Source: Acidobacteriota bacterium | GTDB taxonomy: Bacteria > Acidobacteriota > Thermoanaerobaculia > Thermoanaerobaculales > Thermoanaerobaculaceae | Direction of reading: 5' to 3' | Length of the DNA stretch: 42,344 nucleotides | Assembly: GCA_021818005.1 (NCBI GenBank) | Contig: JAKAFI010000002.1 | Coordinates: 1-42,344 of the forward strand | Shown here: in pieces, positions 17,603-24,875 of the stretch | Layout: every line of letters starts with the position of its first letter | Numbering within the stretch: the first letter of the stretch is position 1 | Position numbers and translations under genes: made by a program | The notes under the pieces: model-generated | Told to the model about the DNA's origin: nothing | The model's input: only the letters and a program-made list of their open reading frames with translations | Databases searched by the model: none

Positions 17603-17956
17603 TTACCGCGCCCCGCGCTCGCGCACGATCACCGTGATGGTCCGGGCCGCGGTCTGGTTGACCGGGGTCGCCGAGGTACCCGACCGGAGCTGGATGCGCC
17701 GGAAGCCGCCCCACTTGTCAGCACTCAGGGCATGGAAGCGCCCGGCCGCCGTCTGCACGGTGAGTTCGGCCGACTCGTCGTAGACGTTGCCCAGTGCTCC
17801 CGCGACGGCGCCCGAGAGGAAGGTCAGGTTCGCCGCGTCCCAGGCCGCCGGCATTTGCAATCCGATGATCACCTTGCCCATGAGTGGGACCTCGTTCGAG
17901 AGGGCCGCGCCCGACGGGATGACCAGGTCGATCGTGCCAAGGTTGATGTCGCTCAC
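17603..17956 (-). CDS. Small beta-rich structural protein near portal
   Basis: This is a 117-aa protein. GTG 17956 overlaps the upstream stop (GTGA). It is all-beta, with IPSGAALSNEVPLMGKVIIGLQMPAAWDAANLTFLSG typical of a conserved phage family that sits beside portal genes and has been annotated as structural. Its C-terminal strand TITVIVRERG is basic. Possibly a head or tail decoration protein. Confidence 0.65.
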   Translation of the reverse strand: MSDINLGTIDLVIPSGAALSNEVPLMGKVIIGLQMPAAWDAANLTFLSGAVAGALGNVYDESAELTVQTAAGRFHALSADKWGGFRRIQLRSGTSATPVNQTAARTITVIVRERGAR

Positions 17957-18372
17957 TCGCGTTCCTCCCTGCCTCCGTGGTGCATGACCATGATTTCGTC
18001 GAGCGGGTCGAACGCCACGCCGCCCGCACTCACCCGCCCGACGAACCGTTTCTCCTCACGCCGCCGCCGCGACCGCAGCGGATCCGTCGCGTGTCGCGGG
18101 CCCCACCCGCGCCGCCGGCCGGTCGCCGGCACCTCGCCACCCTCCGGGGCCAGCACGATCCGGATGCACTCCGGACTCTCTGGGTCGCGCCGAGGGTCGA
18201 GGTAGACCGGCCGGCCGCCCATGATCGGCTGCAGCACGCCGCGGTCGTTGTGGTGCTCGACGTAGTCCAGCACCAGCCCCCGGGCCCGATCGTCACGGTG
18301 TGCCAGGATGTCGAGGCTCAGCCGGGGTTGTGGGATTCGGATCTCCCGCGCGAGGTCGGGCAAACCACTCAT
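17953..18372 (-). CDS. Conserved small protein, unknown
   Basis: This is a 139-aa protein. ATG 18372 is well supported by GGAGGAG seven bases upstream, so the longer upstream frame is not used. Features are a DxLAHRDDRARGLVLDYVEHH segment, a beta strand ECIRIVLAPEGG and a basic Arg-rich stretch RSRRRREEKR. There is no recognised domain. It lies between terminase and portal in the late operon, so a packaging or head role is possible. Confidence 0.6.
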   Translation of the reverse strand: MSGLPDLAREIRIPQPRLSLDILAHRDDRARGLVLDYVEHHNDRGVLQPIMGGRPVYLDPRRDPESPECIRIVLAPEGGEVPATGRRRGWGPRHATDPLRSRRRREEKRFVGRVSAGGVAFDPLDEIMVMHHGGREERE

Positions 18373-18544
18373 GGAATCGCTCCTCCGGTAGGTTCGACAG
18401 CTCGTCGTAACACGCGCGGCATAGGTAGCCAATAACGACCGTGCATCCCCCCAGGAACACGCCCGCTTGGATCACGTGCTCCCGGTCGCAACCGCAGTGC
18501 TCGCAGCGCTGAATGAACCGCGTACGTCGTCTCGCTTCGCCCAT
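18293..18544 (-). CDS. Small zinc-binding protein
   Basis: This is an 83-aa protein. ATG 18544 overlaps the terminase-nuclease stop (TGATG). Two Cys pairs, CEHCGCDRE near residue 14 and YLCRACYDEL near residue 40, form a treble-clef or zinc-ribbon-like site. The tail is Pro-rich and overlaps the next gene by about 80 bases. Function unknown. Confidence 0.6.
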   Translation of the reverse strand: MGEARRRTRFIQRCEHCGCDREHVIQAGVFLGGCTVVIGYLCRACYDELSNLPEERFHEWFARPRAGDPNPTTPAEPRHPGTP

Positions 18545-19203
18545 CAGATCCTCAACGGCAGATCCGGCTTGCCCGACTCCTCGCCGGCGCGCCGGTCCCC
18601 ATCCGCGTCGATCTCGCCCAACACGTACTCGCCGAACCAGAGCCCGTCGGCCACCGCCATCACCAGGTCATCCCGGCCGCCCGGCGCGCCCGCCTCGAAC
18701 TGCTCCCCCTCGGGCGTCACCTTGAGCTTCAGGCCTAGGAGTTCTTGTTGGAGCTGCGCCGCCTCCGACAACGTGTCGGCGATCCGCACCCGCTGGCCCT
18801 GCAGCACGACCTGCACCGTCGAGATGAGCACCCGGCGCGGCACGTGAAACTCCGCCGCCTTGTTGACCTGCGTGACCTCGAAGCCGCCCGTCACGGTGAT
18901 CCCCCATGGCTCGAGGCCGGCATCCTCGAAGAGTTCGACGATCGGCCGGCCCACACCCGTCTTGTCGACGACCAGCTCGCGCCGGTGCTGCGCGACCGCG
19001 GGGTTGTTCCAGATCTCTTTGACGTCGGCGACGACCTGTTGGTAGCGCGACCCGAGTTCCCACCGGCGCAAGTACGTCACGCCGTAGATCGCGGGCGGGT
19101 TGCCGGTCCGTTCGATCACCGCGAGGGCCGACGGCGCCGGCGACTGCCCGACGTCGAGCGACAGGATGAGAGCTTTCAGCGGCCGCCGGCGAGGACTGAT
19201 CAC
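18544..19203 (-). CDS. Terminase large subunit, nuclease part (RNase H-like fold)
   Basis: This is a 219-aa protein. GTG 19203 overlaps the ATPase gene's stop (GTGA). The expected RNase H-like metal-site acids are visible: D17 in LSLDVGQ, D80 in ELVVDKTGVG and D178/D179 in GGRDDLVMAVADG. The nuclease cuts concatemeric DNA for packaging. In most phages it is fused to the ATPase; here it is a separate, translationally coupled polypeptide. The two must act together at the portal. Confidence 0.8.
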   Translation of the reverse strand: MISPRRRPLKALILSLDVGQSPAPSALAVIERTGNPPAIYGVTYLRRWELGSRYQQVVADVKEIWNNPAVAQHRRELVVDKTGVGRPIVELFEDAGLEPWGITVTGGFEVTQVNKAAEFHVPRRVLISTVQVVLQGQRVRIADTLSEAAQLQQELLGLKLKVTPEGEQFEAGAPGGRDDLVMAVADGLWFGEYVLGEIDADGDRRAGEESGKPDLPLRI

Positions 19204-20018
19204 AGGCTCAGCGCCTCGACGCCGCCGAGCAGCGTTGCCGTGGGCGCCGGCGGCTGCACGAGCTGCAACGCCTCGACGCCACCCATCGCCCGCATCACGA
19301 GTTCGTAGCTGATGGCCTGGCCCTCCGTGTCGGCAAACTCCACCGGGTCGTACTCCTGCCTGTACCACCACTCGGGGTACCGTGAGCGCTCCTCAGCGAG
19401 GAACTCCGCTGTGATCCGCCGGCACTGCGGTGCGGCCTGCTCGACCCGCAGCCACGCGTCGCCGCCCTTGGTCCACTCGTGGTGGAAGAACCCGCGCTGC
19501 CCGAACGGCGTCGAGCACAACCACAGGTCCCCATCGCTGACCGCGAGCATCGGCCGAACCGAGGCATACAGGATGTCCGGCACCCGCGCGGCCTCGTCGA
19601 TGATCACCAGCTCCGGCGCCGAGTACCCGAGGATGGTCGTCTCGGTCGCCGGCAGCGCCACGATCCGCGAGCCGTTGTCGAACACGAGACGGCTCTCGGA
19701 GGACTTGTCCACGCCCACCGACGGCCGCAGCGCCGCCAGCAGCTCGACGATCTTCCGGTGAACCTCCATCGACTGCCGCTGCGCCGCCGCGAAGATGAGC
19801 ACCAGGGCGCCCCGCGGATTCTTGGGGTACAGCGCCCGGTGCAGCGCCGCCGCCGCGTACGTCGTGGACTTTCCGCCCTGTCGGTGAACCTTGGCAATCG
19901 CCCGATGCGCCCGCGACCGCAAGATTCGATCCTGCCAGGGGTCCGGCTCCAGGCCCGCGGCCCGCATGATCGAGCCCGGGTCCAGCCGGCACAGCAGGTC
20001 TCGTTCGACGACGTTCAC
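19200..20018 (-). CDS. Terminase large subunit, ATPase part
   Basis: This is a 272-aa protein. GTG 20018 overlaps the stop of a small upstream ORF (GTGA); ATG 20033 is the alternative start. A Walker A variant HRQGGKST (45-52), Walker B LVIIDE (137-142) and the following ST-type coupling motif (near 169-170) identify the packaging ATPase. The C-terminus ends in an imperfect duplicated phrase, GGVEALQL...GGVEALSL, just where the nuclease domain would normally continue. The stop codon here separates the motor from the nuclease. Confidence 0.82.
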   Translation of the reverse strand: MNVVERDLLCRLDPGSIMRAAGLEPDPWQDRILRSRAHRAIAKVHRQGGKSTTYAAAALHRALYPKNPRGALVLIFAAAQRQSMEVHRKIVELLAALRPSVGVDKSSESRLVFDNGSRIVALPATETTILGYSAPELVIIDEAARVPDILYASVRPMLAVSDGDLWLCSTPFGQRGFFHHEWTKGGDAWLRVEQAAPQCRRITAEFLAEERSRYPEWWYRQEYDPVEFADTEGQAISYELVMRAMGGVEALQLVQPPAPTATLLGGVEALSL

Positions 20019-20134
20019 ACCCGGTAGACCCATGGCGCCGCGATGAGCGCCCAGACGATGAGGCCCGCCAGGACCGACCCGAGGCCGATCAAGACGACGC
20101 GCTCGACAGAACCGAGACGACCCGCGCTGTGCAT
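20015..20134 (-). CDS. Tiny single-span membrane protein candidate
   Basis: This 39-aa ORF between small and large terminase has ATG 20134 preceded by GAAGGG. The stop overlaps the ATPase GTG start by four bases. After a short basic N-terminus the sequence is one hydrophobic helix (VVLIGLGSVLAGLIVWALIAAPW). It overlaps the end of the small-terminase gene by 46 bases. Tight coupling and the membrane-helix character support a real gene; function is unknown and the evidence modest. Confidence 0.4.
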   Translation of the reverse strand: MHSAGRLGSVERVVLIGLGSVLAGLIVWALIAAPWVYRV

Positions 20135-20850
20135 CGCTCACACCCTTCCACCGCGGCCGCGATCTTCTCGCGCAACACGCCCCACTCCGGCGACCGCGCC
20201 ACGTCTTGCGCCTCGTGGTCCTGCATCTTCACCAGCAGATCGGCAAGCCACCGTTGTTGAGCCTCGAGCCGCCGGGCCGCGCCCAGCACGAGCTGCCGCG
20301 GGTCGGCCTGCCTCCACTTCACCGACACCACGTCATCGGTCCGCAGGGTTTCCGGCGACGAGGCCAGGAGTTCGGAGAGCAGATGCTTCTGGTTCTCCAC
20401 GATCGCCGTCCCGTCGCCGCGCGTCCCCACGACGACCTGGTGGACGACTTCGAGCTCGTGCGCCCGCGGTGCCAACGTGTACTCGCTCGGGTTGGCCGGG
20501 TCGGTGAGGAAGCGGTCGCACGCATCGAACAGCTTTCCGATCCGCGCGAACGCCAGGCCCAGCGCCTCGTAGACCTGTATGTTGCGGGCGTCGGTCACTG
20601 CGGCGTCCGACTCCGCCCGCTCCGCGGCCTTGGCCGCGATCATCGCCGTGATGCCGGCTCGCTTGGCCTGAACGATCTCGGCCCCGCGTGCCAACCCCTC
20701 GGCCAGGTGTTCCGCCTTGTGCCGCTGCAGTGCGGAGTACGATAACCCGTAACGACCCGCAATGGCCCGTAACGGTTCCTGGTCCGCAACCACTGCGGCG
20801 TCAATGTCCCCGCGTTGAGGATGAGAGCAGGCCGAGCACTTTCGCGGCAC
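20089..20850 (-). CDS. Small terminase-like DNA-binding protein
   Basis: This is a 253-aa protein with GTG 20850. The N-terminus has CSACSHPQRGDID and a helix-turn-helix-like DQEPLRAIAGRYGLSYSALQRHKAEHL, a DNA-recognition style seen in phage small terminases. The body is long helices (ARNIQVYEALGLAFARIGKLFDACDRF) that could oligomerise. It lies immediately upstream of the large terminase, as expected. Assignment as TerS is by order and HTH rather than a recognised family. Confidence 0.65.
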   Translation of the reverse strand: MPRKCSACSHPQRGDIDAAVVADQEPLRAIAGRYGLSYSALQRHKAEHLAEGLARGAEIVQAKRAGITAMIAAKAAERAESDAAVTDARNIQVYEALGLAFARIGKLFDACDRFLTDPANPSEYTLAPRAHELEVVHQVVVGTRGDGTAIVENQKHLLSELLASSPETLRTDDVVSVKWRQADPRQLVLGAARRLEAQQRWLADLLVKMQDHEAQDVARSPEWGVLREKIAAAVEGCERCTARVVSVLSSASS

Positions 20851-20857
20851 GGGTACC

Positions 20858-21106
20858 CTACTTGCCGGGTCGGAACTTCGAGAACGTCTCGGCCAGCCGG
20901 GCCCGCTTCGCCGTCTTGCCCTTGCCCTTCGCCGCCTTCGCCAACCACGCCCGCTTGATCTTGCCGCCCGGACCCATCCCGCCCTGCGCGGCCGCGGTGG
21001 CGCGAAGCGCCCCCGGCTTTTTCACCGCCGAGCCCATCCAGTTGCGGTCGGTGTCCCCCTTGTACTCGGGCTTGTCAGCCGTCAGTGCCTTGCTCACCCT
21101 GCCCAT
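20858..21106 (-). CDS. Small basic protein, unknown
   Basis: This is an 82-aa protein. ATG 21106 follows a perfect GGAGGT. It is very basic, with the C-terminal half rich in Lys/Ala/Gly (KIKRAWLAKAAKGKGKTAKRARLAETF), and may bind nucleic acid. It sits just before the terminase genes in the late operon. No family recognised. Confidence 0.65.
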   Translation of the reverse strand: MGRVSKALTADKPEYKGDTDRNWMGSAVKKPGALRATAAAQGGMGPGGKIKRAWLAKAAKGKGKTAKRARLAETFSKFRPGK

Positions 21107-21416
21107 CGGCGACCTCCGTCCCCACACCCTCGAGCCGGACCGCCGGCGGCGGCCACTCGGCCCGCATCAGAGCCACGCGCCAGCAGCGGCAGCAGTAGTA
21201 GTCCCCATGCTCCTGACCCTCAGGAATGACAAACATGAACCCCGACCACGGCGCGTTCACCGGCACCGAAAACACATCCGGCCAACCCTCCGCGCCGCAG
21301 CCCGGACACCGCACGCTCGGTTGCCCCGAGCCGTTTACACCTTCCAACTCCCGCCTCCTCACCAAGCCGTCCAGGTACGCGCACAGAGCCCGACTCAGAA
21401 ACAGGGGTCCCGTCAC
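21075..21416 (-). CDS. Zinc-ribbon protein, unknown
   Basis: This is a 113-aa protein with a GTG start at 21416. Cysteine pairs CPGCGAEG (near residue 37) and YYCCRCWRVAL (near residue 74) make a zinc ribbon. Between them is a beta-like stretch with FSVPVNAPWSGFMFVIPEG. The end overlaps the next gene by 32 bases. Possibly a small regulator or packaging accessory; function unknown. Confidence 0.6.
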   Translation of the reverse strand: MTGPLFLSRALCAYLDGLVRRRELEGVNGSGQPSVRCPGCGAEGWPDVFSVPVNAPWSGFMFVIPEGQEHGDYYCCRCWRVALMRAEWPPPAVRLEGVGTEVADGQGEQGTDG

Positions 21417-21423
21417 CTTGGCC

Positions 21424-21960
21424 TCACGTCGCCAGTGGCCGCAACCGCCGGCGATCGAACTCCTCGCACACCGCCATGAGTTCTCGCTGATAGGCGTCGG
21501 TCCGCACCAGGTTCAGGCGGATCGCCTTCCAGTTTTTCCGCTCCGCCCGTGTGGCGGCGCGCTCGCGCGCGACCGTCTTGACCCGATCCACGAGCGCGGC
21601 CCGCCGCGTCAACAACCTCGCCTCGGTCTGGTCGTGCTCCCGCACGAGGCCCTCGATCTTCGCCCGCAACCCCATCTCGACGGCGGCCAACACCCGCTCG
21701 GTGCGCCGGATCTCCTCGCCGAGCCAAACGTCCATCAGGGCAATCGTGGGAATCCAGCCGGCGTACATGCGACCGCGGATCCGATCGAGCCCAGACGCGA
21801 CACCCACGGACCAGCCCCACAGCCACGGTTCGCGACCGCGTGACGATCCGTCCCCGCAGGCGTCGAGGTCCACGGCCTTCAGGCCGCTGGTTTCGTGGAT
21901 GACTTGGTACTGGAGGACGATCAGCGCCGCCTCGCTCGAGGACAGGTGGTCGCGTCTCAC
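21424..21960 (-). CDS. First gene of the late operon, helical protein of unknown function
   Basis: The protein is 178 aa from GTG 21960; ATGs at 22071 or 22041 are possible but would translate the low-GC leader with the hairpin. The N-terminus is RRDHLSSSEAALIVLQYQVIHETSGL. A Trp-rich loop follows, then long charged coiled-coil helices (EEIRRTERVLAAVEMGLRAKIEGLV, ending with ERAATRAERKNWKAIR). Being the first gene after a promoter-hairpin leader, it could be a regulator, but nothing in the sequence proves this. Confidence 0.55.
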   Translation of the reverse strand: MRRDHLSSSEAALIVLQYQVIHETSGLKAVDLDACGDGSSRGREPWLWGWSVGVASGLDRIRGRMYAGWIPTIALMDVWLGEEIRRTERVLAAVEMGLRAKIEGLVREHDQTEARLLTRRAALVDRVKTVARERAATRAERKNWKAIRLNLVRTDAYQRELMAVCEEFDRRRLRPLAT

Positions 21961-21971
21961 GCGAAAACACG

Positions 21972-22000
21972 ACGAGCCGGAGGGCACCACTCCGGCTCGT
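21972..22000 (-). terminator. Leader hairpin / probable intrinsic terminator
   Basis: A perfect 11-bp inverted repeat (ACGAGCCGGAG / CTCCGGCTCGT) encloses a 7-base loop. On the minus strand it is followed by CGTGTTTTCGC, a short U-run. It sits between a promoter-like site and the first late gene, so it may be a terminator that an antitermination protein must override, or an attenuator. Confidence 0.65.
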
Positions 22001-22050
22001 TCCTGCACCGACCCTCCCCCGCTTGAGGGAGAGGATGCCATGCTATCAAG

Positions 22051-22079
22051 ATTCGACCCTAACTCGTGCATTCTGTCAA
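22051..22079 (-). promoter_or_regulatory. Candidate late promoter
   Basis: On the minus strand TTGACA (22079-22074) is a perfect -35 box. After 17 bases comes TCGAAT (4 of 6 match to TATAAT) at 22056-22051. The surrounding ~90 bases are visibly richer in A/T than the genes around them, and the upstream gene stops at 22076. The predicted start of transcription is near 22044, upstream of the hairpin at 22000-21972. Confidence 0.55.
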
Positions 22080-22333
22080 TCCCCCCGGGGTAGGTCGTCT
22101 CTCGCGTCCCTGATCGTGATCCGAATTTCGCTCGGGAAAACCTGCAGACGAACCCACTGCGCGACCTTGATTCCACCCCGCCCGGCGATTTGCCTCCGGA
22201 GCATTTTCTCGAAGCGCACAACCGCCTTGGCGACGACCGTCTCGGTGACCTCATACGCAACCTGCTCGAGTTCTACCTGAATCGCAGCCTCCAGGCGTGC
22301 CGCCAGCGGACTAGCGTCCTGTGGACTTATCAT
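22076..22333 (-). CDS. Small early-region protein, unknown
   Basis: This is an 85-aa protein. ATG 22333 overlaps the upstream gene by 23 bases. The N-terminal helix (LAARLEAAIQVELEQVAYEVTETVVAKAVVRFEKMLRR) is followed by a beta-like end KVAQWVRLQVFPSEIRITIRD. No family recognised. It is the last gene before the candidate late promoter, a place where lambdoid phages carry antiterminator or late-switch genes, but I have no sequence evidence for such activity. Confidence 0.55.
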   Translation of the reverse strand: MISPQDASPLAARLEAAIQVELEQVAYEVTETVVAKAVVRFEKMLRRQIAGRGGIKVAQWVRLQVFPSEIRITIRDARDDLPRGD

Positions 22334-22682
22334 TCCCCAGGTCCTTTCTCTTTCCGTCCGCTTGGATCAATGCCTTGTGGATCTCCGCCGCCAAACCCCG
22401 CGCAATGATTTCCTCAATCCCGCCAACCAGACGCAACCCACTCAGCACCGCCCAACTCAGGGTGTACCGAACCTCCAGGTAGTCGCTGGCCGAGTCCTGC
22501 GCCCGCACGTTAAGCCGCCCGATTCCCTGCACGATCCTCCCCGCAGTGTCCATGTCCATCTGTCGGAGTTCACGCACGGTCCGAAGCGCCTTGTCCAACT
22601 GGTCAAACAAGTCCGAGTTGTAGGAGCGCTCCCGCTCCATGTCCTCGTCGTAGCGTCGCCGCGTCACGAGTGGAAACCTCAT
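22311..22682 (-). CDS. Helical protein, unknown
   Basis: This is a 123-aa protein. ATG 22682 follows GGAGGTGAGGG. The N-terminus is basic, followed by helices SDLFDQLDKALRTVRELRQM and AGRIVQGIGRLNVRAQDSASDYLEVRYTLSWAVLSGL. It ends with a Lys-rich tail. The gene lies downstream of the second recombinase. Function unknown. Confidence 0.55.
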   Translation of the reverse strand: MRFPLVTRRRYDEDMERERSYNSDLFDQLDKALRTVRELRQMDMDTAGRIVQGIGRLNVRAQDSASDYLEVRYTLSWAVLSGLRLVGGIEEIIARGLAAEIHKALIQADGKRKDLGNDKSTGR

Positions 22683-22685
22683 CCC

Positions 22686-23597
22686 TCACCTCCCCGGCCG
22701 CGGCACCCGCAGCCGGCCCTGCAGGGACCGCTTACGGGCCTCGCCCCGCCGGTCGTAGCGTCCCGTCGTGTCCGCCGACTCGTGCCCGAGCAACGCCTGT
22801 ACCAACAGCACGTCGCCCAGCTCGAGCAGCTCCGTTGCGAAGGTCCGCCGCAGATCGTGCGGCGTGATACCGACCACCCCGGCCGCCTTGGCCCGACGCT
22901 GCACCAGGTCGAACACGGCCTGCGCGGAGAGCGGCACCGGCCGCTGGATCACCCTCCCGGCCCGCACCTGCTGCAACACCGGACCGTCCGCGTCGCCCCG
23001 CGCCGCGAGCCACGCCTCGACCCACTCCAGACCGTCGCCCAGGTACGACTGCCGCACCTTCCGGCCCTTGCCCTGGACCACCACCGCCCCGGTGGCGCGG
23101 TCGACCGCCGACACGGGCAGGTCCGCCGCCTCCCGCCGGCGCAGACCCGCGGCGTGGAGCAGGGCGATCGCCGCGCCGTCGCGCAGGCCCCGAACCGAGT
23201 CCGCCGCACACGAGCGGTACAGCGCCTCGACCTCGCCCGTCGACAGTGCCCGGCCGGCGAGAGCCGGGGAACCCCTCACCCCGTCGATGTCCGCCGCTCG
23301 CGCGTAGGCGTCTTGGGACATGAGCCCTAGACGCCAGGCCATGCGCAGCGTGCGCCGCAGCGCCGTCAACAACCGGTTGGCCGTCGGCGCCGCGTACCCC
23401 CGCTCGATGAGCGCCGCGCGAACCCTACTCGTCGTCAGGAACGTCAACCGCTGCCAGGAGATACGGTACGGGTCCGAGTGCTCGTTGCCGGTCACGAGCC
23501 GGGCCAGCACCCGGAGCGCCGAGTGCTGCGACCGCCGCCCGTCGACAGTCCCGAGCGTGGCGACGTACTCGCGGGCAGCGTTGGGTTTACGCTTCAT
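22686..23597 (-). CDS. Second tyrosine recombinase (Xer-like)
   Basis: This is a 303-aa protein, the usual length of XerC/XerD. The full set of catalytic residues is visible: R153 (GLRRREAADL), K177-K180 region (GKGRK), H247 and R250 (PHDLRRTF), H272 (LLGHESADTT) and Tyr281 (GRYDRRG). The N-terminal ~115 residues are the SAM-like core-binding domain. This is distinct from the integrase next to attP and lies 10 kb away at the junction of early and late genes. It may resolve genome dimers, integrate at a second site or be a captured element. No att-like repeats were identified near it. Confidence 0.8.
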   Translation of the reverse strand: MKRKPNAAREYVATLGTVDGRRSQHSALRVLARLVTGNEHSDPYRISWQRLTFLTTSRVRAALIERGYAAPTANRLLTALRRTLRMAWRLGLMSQDAYARAADIDGVRGSPALAGRALSTGEVEALYRSCAADSVRGLRDGAAIALLHAAGLRRREAADLPVSAVDRATGAVVVQGKGRKVRQSYLGDGLEWVEAWLAARGDADGPVLQQVRAGRVIQRPVPLSAQAVFDLVQRRAKAAGVVGITPHDLRRTFATELLELGDVLLVQALLGHESADTTGRYDRRGEARKRSLQGRLRVPRPGR

Positions 23598-23778
23598 CCG
23601 TGGCCCAACTTTCAAGAATTGGAGTTTTCACGGTGAACGTCAGTCCGGCCTGCCACCACAAGGGTTGCCGCCCAATCATCGGATCACCGGTTTGCCCGTG
23701 TCGAGGGACCGGCTCCCCGAGGGCGACGAGGCCCTGCCAGAGCGCTTGCGACACCTCTTCGCCGTCACTGTTGGTCAC
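23587..23778 (-). CDS. Small protein with a segment duplicated from the neighbouring gene
   Basis: This is a 63-aa ORF from GTG 23778, overlapping the upstream gene's end. Residues 7-23 (EEVSQALWQGLVALGEPVP) nearly repeat the C-terminal part of the neighbouring gene (EEVSQALWQALVALGEPVP). The DNA duplication is about 57 bp. After this the sequence differs and ends GLTFTVKTPILESWA. It is probably a duplication remnant, or a small gene born from one. Confidence 0.5.
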   Translation of the reverse strand: MTNSDGEEVSQALWQGLVALGEPVPRHGQTGDPMIGRQPLWWQAGLTFTVKTPILESWATDEA

Positions 23779-23905
23779 CCTCGAGACCCGCAATCCGCTC
23801 CAGCCCGCGGCGCAGGGTGGCGACCGCCTGGTGCATCGCAACCTCCGCAGGGACCGGCTCGCCCAGCGCGACGAGGGCCTGCCAGAGCGCCTGCGAAACC
23901 TCTTC
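23704..23905. repeat. Imperfect direct repeat of about 57 bp in tandem genes
   Basis: Copy 1 is at about 23704-23760 and copy 2 at about 23849-23905. They share AGGGACCGGCTC, GCGACGAGG and CTGCCAGAGCGC with scattered third-position changes (about seven or eight differences). Both copies are read in the same frame to the peptide EEVSQALWQ(A/G)LVALGEPVP, so the repeat probably arose by local duplication and was then kept in frame. Confidence 0.75.
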
Positions 23906-24301
23906 CGTGATCCCGGCCCGCCCGCGACCGCCGGCGACCAGCGTGGCAAGCGCCCGCTCGAAGAACCGCAGCGGCATCTTGCCGATCGTCGTGGCGGCGC
24001 GCGGGTTGGCATCGAGGGCCGCGTGCAGTTGCGGGTTGCGCTGCCAGAACTCGGCGAACGGTCGGAGCGCCGCCAAGCAGTCGTACACGAACGCCCCAGG
24101 TCCCGCGACGCCGGCCGCGGCGTTGCAACACTCCACGATCCGCTGGCGGAGCACGACGCCGCAGTGCCGGATTTCGAAGACCGTCTGGCCGCGCTTGTTG
24201 ACCACGACCCGCCCCTCCGGGCCGCTCAGCCGCCACGGCTCGCCGAGGTCCGGCGCCCACGCCGCGCCACCGTCCAGGTACGGAGTTTCCGTCTCGCTCA
24301 T
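23765..24301 (-). CDS. Conserved early protein, unknown
   Basis: This is a 178-aa protein, ATG 24301. It has a folded-looking N-terminal half (EPWRLSGPEGRVVVNKRGQTVFEIRHCGVV) and helices LRQRIVECCNAAAGVAGPGAFVYDCLAALRPFAEFW; the C-terminal helix is the segment that is duplicated in the next gene. No known family. It overlaps the upstream gene by four bases. Confidence 0.6.
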   Translation of the reverse strand: MSETETPYLDGGAAWAPDLGEPWRLSGPEGRVVVNKRGQTVFEIRHCGVVLRQRIVECCNAAAGVAGPGAFVYDCLAALRPFAEFWQRNPQLHAALDANPRAATTIGKMPLRFFERALATLVAGGRGRAGITEEVSQALWQALVALGEPVPAEVAMHQAVATLRRGLERIAGLEGDQQ

Positions 24302-24666
24302 AGCCACCCCCAGGCGCCGGCGAGGGCGAGTAGCAGCGCCACCGCAGCACCAATCGCACACGCCACGTTCAGCCGGTGTTCCTGCGCATCCCGCGCGTCC
24401 ATCCGGGCGATCCACCTCAGGTACTCGCGGGCGGCCTCGGCGTCCGGTTGGTGCGTGTGGTTAGAGCCCAAGAAGAACTCGGCGGCCCGAGCTGCGTGGT
24501 CGAGTTCCGAAACCGAGAGCCACTCGTAGTGGCGGACGTCCGCAAACCAGAGCCAGTCGTAGAGACCCCTCATCGCACTGGCGCGATACAACCCCTCGAT
24601 CGGGTCGCTCAGGCAACTCAGCGCACGAGTCCAGATGTCCGGATCCTTCGCGTTGTTCGTGGTCAC
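24298..24666 (-). CDS. Protein with C-terminal membrane anchor, unknown
   Basis: This is a 122-aa protein. GTG 24666 overlaps the preceding stop (GTGA). The N-terminal ~90 residues are soluble and aromatic-rich (YDWLWFADVRHYEWLSV), followed by REYLRWIARMDARDAQEHRL and a hydrophobic C-terminal helix (VACAIGAAVALLLALAGAWGWL). This resembles a tail-anchored inner-membrane protein. Function unknown; candidates include host-membrane interaction during early infection. Confidence 0.6.
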   Translation of the reverse strand: MTTNNAKDPDIWTRALSCLSDPIEGLYRASAMRGLYDWLWFADVRHYEWLSVSELDHAARAAEFFLGSNHTHQPDAEAAREYLRWIARMDARDAQEHRLNVACAIGAAVALLLALAGAWGWL

Positions 24667-24875
24667 ACCCAACCCCGCTTTCGCGCGAAGCGCCGCGCCA
24701 CCCCCACTGTGACCGGGGTCAGAGCGCTTGCCTTGAGGATCGCCGAGGGCTCCTCGATCGCCCGCAACGGAATCCAGCAGCGGTACTCACCGCCGACCTC
24801 GACCAGCACCGCGGTGTCGGTGTCGGCGACGTACGTCGCCTCGATGTACACGAAGGCAGGAGGGCGAGCCTTCAT
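24663..24875 (-). CDS. Small conserved early protein, unknown
   Basis: This is a 70-aa protein with beta-strand pattern (AFVYIEATYVADTDTAVLVEVGGEYRCWIPLRAI) and a basic C-terminus. The same pattern, in which a short protein begins with a presumed nucleic-acid-interacting beta region, is common in phages but unnamed. It overlaps neighbours by four bases on both sides. Confidence 0.6.
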   Translation of the reverse strand: MKARPPAFVYIEATYVADTDTAVLVEVGGEYRCWIPLRAIEEPSAILKASALTPVTVGVARRFARKRGWV

